5,282 nucleotides of DNA from Candidatus Omnitrophota bacterium (GTDB lineage Bacteria; Omnitrophota; Gorgyraeia; Gygaellales; Profunditerraquicolaceae): assembly GCA_028715095.1 (NCBI GenBank), contig JAQUSM010000085.1, forward strand, positions 1-5,282, read 5' to 3'. The notes under the pieces were generated by a model that worked only from the letters and a program-made list of their open reading frames with translations, was not told the DNA's origin and did no database searches. Below are positions 1 through 4,443 of this stretch, piece after piece (the stretch's first letter is position 1; each line of letters begins with the position of its first letter). The translations under genes were made by a program, and so were the position numbers.

Positions 1-931
1 TGACCATACCTATGTAAGGAATTTTTACCTGCGGACGGTAAAGCAGGTAATTCAACAGGTTCATCTTATATACGATCACAAATGGTTTCTGCATGATCGC
101 CGTCTCCAGCGTTGCCGTGCCTGAACATACCAGGCAGAAGTCGGCGATATTCAGGCAGTCGTAAGTCTTGCCATCGACAATCTTTAAATTCAAAGAGAAT
201 TTCTTGCATTCTTTTTGGTAAACTTGAGCATCTAGGCTGGGGGATTTAGCAATGATAAATTGCGTATTGGGGATTTTTTTATTGATAAGCCGGGCGGTTT
301 TAAGCATTAAGGGCAGGACCATTCTGATCTCTTGTTTACGCGATCCGGGAAGGAGCGCAATAACCTTTTGAGATGGATTGATCTGGAGATCAGCCAGCAG
401 CTCCTGTTTTCCCAGGCCCGAATGAACCAGATCTATTAAGGGATGGCCTGCGCAGAAAACTGTGATCCCGTGCTGTTTATAAAACTCCTCCTCGAACTTA
501 AAGAGCACAATCATTTTAGAGATAAAATTTCTTATGCAATTTACCCTTTTTTCTCTTGAGGCCCAGACCTGAGGGCTTACGTAATAGATTGTTGGTATGC
601 GTTTATTGATTGCTTTAGCCAGGCGCAGATTAAAACCGGAGAAATCAACGAAAATTATCGCATCTGGTTTATGCGTATTTATTTTTTCAAGGACTAGCTG
701 TTTTAGCTTAAGGAATTTAGGCAGTTTTCTTAAAACATCAAAAAAACCCATTACGGATAATTCTTTGATATTGCAGAGGATCTCTGCGCCGGCTTTTTCT
801 AGATTTTCCCCTCCGATTCCGGCGACTTTAATTTCGGGATCGAGATTTTTTATTGCCCGGATAAGGTCTCCGGCCAGCAGGTCTCCGGAAGGTTCACCGC
901 AGACAACAAATATTTTCTTTATTTGTGCCAT
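1..931 (-). CDS. lpxB: Lipid-A-disaccharide synthase LpxB, 3' end cut by window edge
   Basis: LpxB is a glycosyltransferase (GT19) at the inner face of the cytoplasmic membrane. It condenses UDP-2,3-diacylglucosamine with lipid X to give the tetraacyl lipid A disaccharide and UDP. I translated 310 codons on the minus strand; the family is usually about 380 residues, so roughly the last 70 lie beyond position 1. Visible family motifs are GEPSGD (residues 12-17), SVMGFFDVL (59-67), VDFSGFN (95-101, whose Asp is in the place of the essential Asp of the E. coli enzyme, inferred), YYVSPQVWASR (116-126), GHPLID (162-167), LPGSR (194-198) and SGTATLE (270-276). The ATG at 931-929 puts GEPSGD at the normal distance from the N-terminus. 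It lies inside the end of the upstream dehydrogenase (13 nt overlap) with no clear Shine-Dalgarno, so translational coupling is likely. No frameshift is seen. Confidence 0.96.
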   Translation of the reverse strand, partial: MAQIKKIFVVCGEPSGDLLAGDLIRAIKNLDPEIKVAGIGGENLEKAGAEILCNIKELSVMGFFDVLRKLPKFLKLKQLVLEKINTHKPDAIIFVDFSGFNLRLAKAINKRIPTIYYVSPQVWASREKRVNCIRNFISKMIVLFKFEEEFYKQHGITVFCAGHPLIDLVHSGLGKQELLADLQINPSQKVIALLPGSRKQEIRMVLPLMLKTARLINKKIPNTQFIIAKSPSLDAQVYQKECKKFSLNLKIVDGKTYDCLNIADFCLVCSGTATLETAIMQKPFVIVYKMNLLNYLLYRPQVKIPYIGMV

Positions 932-1836
932 ATCTGATTTTGAATTTCTAAAGCTACCGCTAAAGCCTCTCTTGCGACAGGCCCGGAAACCAGGGGAGTC
1001 TTTTTGTTGATTACGCAATCAACAAATGACGCCAGCTCTTTCTGCAGAGGTTGTTCCTTCTCAATAGGCAGGCGTTCTTTGGTAATCTTACCCTGTGTCC
1101 TGCGGTAAACCGAGGCTTCGGCATTTTTATAGTCCAAAGAAATATAGGTATCTTCCTGAAATATACGGATTTTACGCATTACTTCATCGGAGACCCGGCT
1201 GGCGGTAAGATTGGCGATACAGCCGTTTTTAAAAGTTAAGCGGGCGTTAGCAATATCCTCGAAGGAGGTGAGTACGTTTACCCCTACGGATTCAACCCGT
1301 TCTAACGGTGAATTCACAAGGCCTAAAACAATGTCAATATCGTGAATCATTATATCCAGTACCGCGCCAACGTCTAATGAACGGTTAGGAAAAACAGAGA
1401 GGCGGTGGCATTCAATAAACTTCGGGTTATGGATTATTTTCTGAGTTGCGCAAAAAGCGGAGTTAAACCTTTCAATATGGCCTACCTGCAGGATGAGGTT
1501 TTTATCCTTGGCTATTTCAATCAGATTGTCAGCTTGTTCGAGATTTACGGTAAAAGGTTTTTCCACAAGAAGGTGTATATTCTTTTCAAGAAAATCACGG
1601 GCTATCTGATGGTGCAGGAGGGTAGGGGCGGCAATGCTGGCAGCGTCAATTTTGCCAAAGAGCTCCTGGTAATTGCTGTATCCGGGAACGCGCAATGAAC
1701 CTGAAACAGCTTTTAGGTTTGCCGGATTTGTATCGCATACGCCTACCAGGGTGCAGGAGGGGATTTGTTTATAAATTTTCGCATGAATACTGCCCAAATG
1801 GCCTGCCCCGATTACCGCTACTTTAAGTTTATCCAT
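919..1836 (-). CDS. Gfo/Idh/MocA-family NAD(P)-dependent oxidoreductase, GnnA-like (UDP-GlcNAc 3-dehydrogenase candidate)
   Basis: This 305-residue protein has an N-terminal Rossmann fold with GAGHLG at residues 10-15, the EKP motif at 92-94 that is diagnostic of Gfo/Idh/MocA dehydrogenases, then GHIERFN (119-125) and a DIMIHDID segment (161-168) whose His165 is in the place of the family's catalytic His. It has no signal peptide or membrane segment, so it is cytoplasmic. Known context: in Acidithiobacillus and Leptospira the Gfo/Idh/MocA enzyme GnnA is encoded beside lpxA and lpxB and oxidises the 3-OH of UDP-GlcNAc, so that the transaminase GnnB can make UDP-GlcNAc3N. The direct coupling to lpxB here and the GHIERFN/RSLDV/HDID signatures favour a similar role. 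This is inference: neither GnnB nor lpxA is visible in the window, so another sugar-nucleotide substrate is possible. The ATG at 1836-1834 has no Shine-Dalgarno and may be leaderless. Confidence 0.9.
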   Translation of the reverse strand: MDKLKVAVIGAGHLGSIHAKIYKQIPSCTLVGVCDTNPANLKAVSGSLRVPGYSNYQELFGKIDAASIAAPTLLHHQIARDFLEKNIHLLVEKPFTVNLEQADNLIEIAKDKNLILQVGHIERFNSAFCATQKIIHNPKFIECHRLSVFPNRSLDVGAVLDIMIHDIDIVLGLVNSPLERVESVGVNVLTSFEDIANARLTFKNGCIANLTASRVSDEVMRKIRIFQEDTYISLDYKNAEASVYRRTQGKITKERLPIEKEQPLQKELASFVDCVINKKTPLVSGPVAREALAVALEIQNQIWHK

Positions 1837-1867
1837 TCCATAATAATAGCAAAGTGCTTATCTTGTT
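1835..1867. repeat. Left terminal arm of the inverted repeat, overlapping dehydrogenase promoter and start codon
   Basis: Read on the minus strand, this 33-nt stretch matches 2394-2426 read on the plus strand without gaps. The first 11 positions (AACAAGATAAG) are identical, the next 6 do not match, and 13 of the last 16 match (GCTA..ATTATG.AAT). It covers the promoter spacer, the -10 box and the start codon of the dehydrogenase gene. Confidence 0.6.
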
Positions 1868-1871
1868 GCAA
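1843..1871 (-). promoter_or_regulatory. Sigma70-type promoter for the dehydrogenase-lpxB unit
   Basis: Read on the minus strand there is TTGCAA (1871-1866), a 17-nt spacer, then TATTAT (1848-1843) preceded by TGC, an extended -10. The expected start point, about 7 nt past the -10, falls on or next to the ATG at 1836, so the transcript may be leaderless. The spacer is the left end of the inverted repeat (1857-1867). The boxes were found by eye. Confidence 0.6.
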
Positions 1872-1918
1872 TTAAAATCTTTACGCGGGTCCTGTCGAGT
1901 CTTGTCTCTCGCCGCACC

Positions 1919-1940
1919 GCCTGCCTGCCGTCAGGCAGGC
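1919..1940. repeat. GC-rich hairpin, GCCTGCCTG/CAGGCAGGC
   Basis: A perfect 9-bp stem (1919-1927 with 1932-1940) closes a CCGT loop. It lies in the left arm in a stretch with no counterpart in the right arm. There is no following T tract on either strand, so it does not look like an intrinsic terminator. It looks like a REP-type dispersed palindrome; read on the minus strand the stretch decodes as SLPDGRQAV. Confidence 0.7.
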
Positions 1941-1942
1941 TT

Positions 1943-1963
1943 GCTCGCCCCAGCGTGGCGAGC
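1943..1963. repeat. Hairpin GCTCGCC/GGCGAGC
   Basis: A perfect 7-bp stem (1943-1949 with 1957-1963) has a 7-nt loop and sits 2 nt from the preceding hairpin, so the two form a tandem pair within the left arm. Confidence 0.6.
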
Positions 1964-2028
1964 TTCGCTTCGGCAATAATTTTCGATCTATTAATGAACC
2001 TGATAAATTTCTCGCTCAGGTCGATTTT

Positions 2029-2045
2029 GCCCGCCCTTGGCGGGC
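2029..2045. repeat. Hairpin GCCCGCC/GGCGGGC present only in the left arm
   Basis: A perfect 7-bp stem (2029-2035 with 2039-2045) has a 3-nt CTT loop. It interrupts the match between the arms: TCGATTTT and GCCAATG are separated by 19 nt here but by 1 nt in the right arm (2187). This suggests insertion of the hairpin on one side, or its precise loss on the other. Confidence 0.7.
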
Positions 2046-2123
2046 ACGCCAATGATCTTTCGCATCTCGGTGGCTGCTGAACTCGCGCCTCGTGCTATCA
2101 CTCGGCGCTCAAACAGCATCGCC

Positions 2124-2160
2124 ATCCCAAGATTGCCAGCCATCCGGTTGGCCTTGGGAT
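2124..2160. repeat. 15-bp hairpin with bulge, present only in the right arm
   Basis: The outer stem ATCCCAAG/CTTGGGAT (2124-2131 with 2153-2160) stacks on an inner stem GCCAGCC/GGTTGGC (2135-2141 with 2146-2152, one G-T pair) with a 4-nt ATCC loop and a 3-nt ATT bulge. The pairing register of the large inverted repeat shifts by 38 nt across it, about its own length, and the left arm has no equivalent. Confidence 0.75.
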
Positions 2161-2280
2161 ACCCTCAATGCTCAAGCTCCATTGGCTAAAATCGACATTC
2201 GCTGCGAAATTTATCAGCTTCATTCTATAGTGTTTTTGCGTTATTTAGCGGATGACTTGGCTTGTTCCGGAGCGCACGTG

Positions 2281-2338
2281 AGAATTTTGCGCGGGCATGG
2301 TTGCCCCGCTTTAAACATCCGTCAGAGCGCAAAATTCT
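2281..2338. repeat. Hairpin with perfect 12-bp stem AGAATTTTGCGC/GCGCAAAATTCT
   Basis: Positions 2281-2292 pair perfectly with 2327-2338. Inside lies a smaller stem GGGCA/TGCCC (2293-2297 with 2302-2306, loop TGGT). The 3' strand (2331-2336) is also the partner of left-arm 1978-1983, so the local and long-range folds compete for the same bases. Confidence 0.7.
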
Positions 2339-2351
2339 GGCCGAGCGAAGC

Positions 2352-2375
2352 CCCGCGTCACAAAAGTGGTGCGGG
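2352..2375. repeat. Hairpin CCCGC..CAC/GTG..GCGGG, AAAA loop
   Basis: A 10-bp stem (2352-2361 with 2366-2375) contains two wobble pairs (2357-2370, 2358-2369) and closes an AAAA loop. It occupies the part of the right arm that lies opposite the two tandem hairpins of the left arm (1919-1963). Confidence 0.6.
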
Positions 2376-2393
2376 ACGAGCGGTGCGCGGAGG

Positions 2394-2426
2394 AACAAGA
2401 TAAGGCAGACGCTAAAATTATGCAAT
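2394..2426. repeat. Right terminal arm of the inverted repeat
   Basis: This is the inverted partner of 1835-1867, with 24 of 33 positions identical and a perfect 11-nt AACAAGATAAG at 2394-2404. It contains a TAAAAT at 2413-2418 in the register of the left arm's -10 box. The matching -35 position (2390-2395, GAGGAA) is poor, so this copy is probably not an active promoter. Confidence 0.6.
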
Positions 2427-2434
2427 AAAAAGGT

Positions 2435-2463
2435 TTGCCATGCCCAGGCAGATATGTTAAAAT
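2435..2463 (+). promoter_or_regulatory. Sigma70-type promoter for the MsbA-like gene
   Basis: TTGCCA (2435-2440), a 17-nt spacer and TAAAAT (2458-2463) preceded by TGT (extended -10) place the start point near 2470. That gives a leader of only about 19 nt. The promoter lies outside the inverted repeat. It was called by eye. Confidence 0.6.
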
Positions 2464-2474
2464 GACCTCTCTTT

Positions 2475-2483
2475 AGGAAAGGG
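2475..2483 (+). promoter_or_regulatory. Ribosome binding site deciding the MsbA start
   Basis: The purine-rich AGGAAAGGG offers AGGA 10 nt, and AAAGG 6 nt, before the ATG at 2489. A GTG at 2483 in the same frame would be only 4 nt from AGGA. ATG at 2489 is preferred; the choice changes the protein by two residues. Confidence 0.5.
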
Positions 2484-2488
2484 TGGAG

Positions 2489-4276
2489 ATGAAGGATTAT
2501 CTTAAATTATTGAAATTCGTGAGGCCTTATTATGGCTTGTTTGCTATAGCCATAGTTTGCATGGGGTTTTCTGCCATATTTGACGGTGTATCCCTGGCGA
2601 TGATTGTGCCTTTGGCGGATAAGGTTTTGACCAATAAAAAGATCATCATTCCCGCTAAATTACCGGATTTTCTGGCTAGTTTTGTGGATAAGGTAAATAA
2701 TACCCCTCCGGAAGTATTGTTAAGCTATATGGTTGTAAGCGTCCTGGTGCTTTTTTTCTTAAAAGGGGTTTTCGGATTCTTCCAAAGCTATTTCATGTCG
2801 GATATCGGCCAGCGCGTGGTCAGGGATATTAAGTCTAAGCTTTATACAAAGATACAGTCTTTATCGCTTAGCTATTTTACCCATAAGCGCGGCGGAGAGC
2901 TCATGTCGCGTATTAATAATGACGTCAGGCTTGTGGAGAATGCTGTATCATATGGTTCAACCGACCTGATTTATCAAAGTTTGCAGGTGGTTATTTTTGC
3001 CATAGTTATTTTCTTTATCTATTTTAAAATGGCCTTGGTTTCGATTATATTCGTGCCTTTAATCAGTTTACCGATTATAAAGGTAGGCAAGGTTTTAAGA
3101 AAACTCTCCAAACGTACCCAGGAGAATGCCGCTGATACTAATTCCCTGCTTTATGAGACGATTATGGGGGCACGTATTGTCAAGGCCTTCAACATGGAAG
3201 AGCATGAGATTAGTAAGTTTAACAAGGTAAACATGGATTATTATAAACTTTCCATGAAGTCAATTAAGCGTACGCTTCTGCTGAATCCTGTTACGGAATT
3301 CTTGGGGTGTATTGCCGGAGTGCTGGTATTCTTCTGGGGCGGCCGTGAAGTTATCGCCGGTAAGATATCTTTTGGAGTTTTTGGCCTGTTTTTGGGTTCG
3401 CTCCTGTCTTTAATCAGGCCATTAAAGAAATTAAGCCAGGTAAATGCTTTAAACCAGCAGGCTATGGCGGCCAGCGAACGCATACATGAGGTACTGGAGA
3501 CAGAGCCGAGTGTAAAAGAACCGCTTGTTCCTAAAAATTTAACCGGTTTTAAGCAGAGCATCAGGTTTAAGGATGTTTGGTTCAGCTATGCCGATACAAA
3601 AATTTTAAAAGGGATTAACCTGGAGGTTGATTACGGCCAGATGCTGGCAATTGTCGGGCCTAGCGGTACCGGGAAAAGCACATTGGTGGACCTGATCCCG
3701 CGCTTTTACGATCCCCAAAAAGGAAATGTTTTTATTGATGGCGTTGATGTGCGGGAATTTGATTTAAAATCATTGCGCAATCAGGTAGGAATAGTGAATC
3801 AGGAAACTATGCTTTTTAATGATACTATCCGGGCTAATATCGCTTATGGCAAGCTGGATGCAACCGACAAAGAAGTAGAAGAGGCTGCCAGGAGGGCTTA
3901 TGCGCATGATTTTATATCCAAATGCCCGCAAGGTTATAATACTATAATTGGCGACAGGGGAGTAAAGATTTCAGGAGGAGAACGCCAGCGGATTGCTATC
4001 GCCAGGGCTCTTTTAAAGAATGCCCCGATATTAATCCTGGATGAAGCTACATCACAGCTTGATTCTACGTCTGAGCGCATTGTTCAGGATGCTCTTGACA
4101 GCCTTGTTACCGGCAGGACGGTTTTTGTGATTGCCCACCGGCTTTCAACAGTAAGGAATGCCGCCAGGATCGTAGTTTTAGATAAAGGGGAAATCGTTGA
4201 GCAGGGTACGCACAGCCAGCTGCTGGAGAAGAAAGGTTTGTATAAACGGCTTTATGACGCTCAAGAGATACAATAA
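2489..4276 (+). CDS. msbA: MsbA-like lipid A/lipid ABC exporter (fused permease-ATPase half transporter)
   Basis: This type I (ABCB-like) half transporter has 595 residues, the normal length for MsbA, and would work as an inner-membrane homodimer. The N-terminal half carries about six hydrophobic segments (near 15-41, 77-98, 157-178, 180-197, 268-290, 293-310). The ATPase domain follows: A-loop Tyr367 (FSY), Walker A GPSGTGKST (390-398), Q-loop Gln438, signature SGGERQ (495-500), Walker B ILILDEA (514-520, catalytic Glu519), D-loop SQLD (522-525) and H-loop His550. All ATPase residues are intact, so it should be active. MsbA flips lipid A core to the outer leaflet with ATP hydrolysis. Assignment to lipid A rests on fold, length and the nearby divergent lpxB; multidrug or other lipid exporters of the same family cannot be excluded from sequence alone. 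An in-frame GTG at 2483 is the alternative start. No terminator is seen after the stop. Confidence 0.9.
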   Translation: MKDYLKLLKFVRPYYGLFAIAIVCMGFSAIFDGVSLAMIVPLADKVLTNKKIIIPAKLPDFLASFVDKVNNTPPEVLLSYMVVSVLVLFFLKGVFGFFQSYFMSDIGQRVVRDIKSKLYTKIQSLSLSYFTHKRGGELMSRINNDVRLVENAVSYGSTDLIYQSLQVVIFAIVIFFIYFKMALVSIIFVPLISLPIIKVGKVLRKLSKRTQENAADTNSLLYETIMGARIVKAFNMEEHEISKFNKVNMDYYKLSMKSIKRTLLLNPVTEFLGCIAGVLVFFWGGREVIAGKISFGVFGLFLGSLLSLIRPLKKLSQVNALNQQAMAASERIHEVLETEPSVKEPLVPKNLTGFKQSIRFKDVWFSYADTKILKGINLEVDYGQMLAIVGPSGTGKSTLVDLIPRFYDPQKGNVFIDGVDVREFDLKSLRNQVGIVNQETMLFNDTIRANIAYGKLDATDKEVEEAARRAYAHDFISKCPQGYNTIIGDRGVKISGGERQRIAIARALLKNAPILILDEATSQLDSTSERIVQDALDSLVTGRTVFVIAHRLSTVRNAARIVVLDKGEIVEQGTHSQLLEKKGLYKRLYDAQEIQ

Positions 4277-4280
4277 ACTG

Positions 4281-4308
4281 TTGCAAATAGATAAAAATTT
4301 GTTATAAT
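4281..4308 (+). promoter_or_regulatory. Sigma70-type promoter for rpsB
   Basis: TTGCAA (4281-4286), a 16-nt spacer and a consensus TATAAT (4303-4308) preceded by TGT place the start point near 4315. The -35 begins 5 nt after the stop codon of the MsbA-like gene. It is the strongest promoter match in the window, as expected for a ribosomal protein gene. Confidence 0.75.
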
Positions 4309-4314
4309 TATAAA

Positions 4315-4443
4315 ATTAACTTTTTGCCTTAATTTTTCGGCTTATTTGGAGTGCCGGAAGGCAAAGAGCATATTAACTGGTTAGATAACCATGGTTTGGC
4401 GAGCGAACAGCCAAAGCCACAAAGAAAGAGGGGGAATAAAAAC
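4315..4443 (+). promoter_or_regulatory. Structured 5' leader of rpsB, candidate S2 autoregulatory site
   Basis: Three successive hairpins can be drawn. The first pairs 4323-4330 (TTTGCCTT) with 4358-4365 (AAGGCAAA) and holds an inner stem 4337-4341/4353-4357. The second is TGGTT/AACCA (4378-4382 with 4387-4391). The third pairs 4392-4400 (TGGTTTGGC) with 4410-4419 (GCCAAAGCCA, one bulged G at 4416) around a 9-nt loop. A single-stranded purine-rich ribosome binding site, GAGGGGGA (4428-4435), follows. In E. coli and relatives S2 represses its own operon through the rpsB leader; a similar role here is inferred from position and structure, not from a recognised motif. No T tract follows any hairpin, so attenuation by intrinsic termination is not supported. 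Confidence 0.5.

Larger units (their letters stand above)
1857..2404. repeat. Large imperfect inverted repeat (foldback element) filling the divergent intergenic region
   Basis: The two halves pair in order around a centre near 2097. Paired blocks, left with right: 1857-1867/2394-2404 (11 of 11), 1913-1920/2380-2387 (8 of 8), 1962-1969/2344-2351 (8 of 8), 1971-1974/2340-2343 (4 of 4), 1978-1983/2331-2336 (6 of 6), 1993-2011/2206-2224 (18 of 19), 2020-2028/2188-2196 (9 of 9), 2048-2054/2180-2186 (7 of 7), 2062-2065/2168-2171 (4 of 4), 2075-2079/2114-2118 (5 of 5) and 2085-2089/2104-2108 (5 of 5). The right arm is about 60 nt longer overall. Most of the unequal stretches contain local hairpins, listed separately. 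No transposase or convincing protein is encoded. Possible identities are a non-autonomous palindromic element (MITE-like), two head-to-head copies of a shorter dispersed repeat, or a long structured RNA. No clear target-site duplication was seen. Confidence 0.75.

Noticed and set aside
597..1698. Plus-strand frames opposite lpxB and the dehydrogenase (597-1010, 1051-1239, 1405-1698)
   Set aside because: They lie antisense to two strongly supported genes and show no independent motif or ribosome binding site.
1858..2052. Minus-strand frame of 64 codons as a small gene
   Set aside because: It needs a TTG start with no ribosome binding site, runs through hairpin repeats (1919-1940, 2029-2045), and its composition follows the palindromes rather than a protein family.
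1857..2404. CRISPR array, integron attC array or complete insertion sequence
   Set aside because: There are no regularly spaced direct repeats, no attC-type core sites recognised, and no transposase or integrase frame.
1846..2415. Target-site duplication flanking the terminal repeats
   Set aside because: The flanks (GCAAAGTG on the left, GCAGACGC on the right) share only GCA and scattered bases, too little to call.
2092..2465. Overlapping frames on both strands (2092-2403, 2262-2465, 2225-2425) as genes
   Set aside because: They overlap each other, lie inside the inverted repeat, have no convincing ribosome binding sites and translate to Arg/Ser/Pro-rich sequence with no motif. Several open frames on both strands are expected in GC-rich palindromic DNA.
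4323..4365. Rho-independent terminator after the MsbA-like gene
   Set aside because: The hairpin is followed by AGAGCATATT, with no T tract, and it lies downstream of the rpsB promoter.
4392..4420. Cyclic-di-GMP (GEMM) riboswitch suggested by the CAAAGCCAC stretch
   Set aside because: The required 5' half and the GGGACGCAAAGCC core of that family are absent; only a short resemblance remains.
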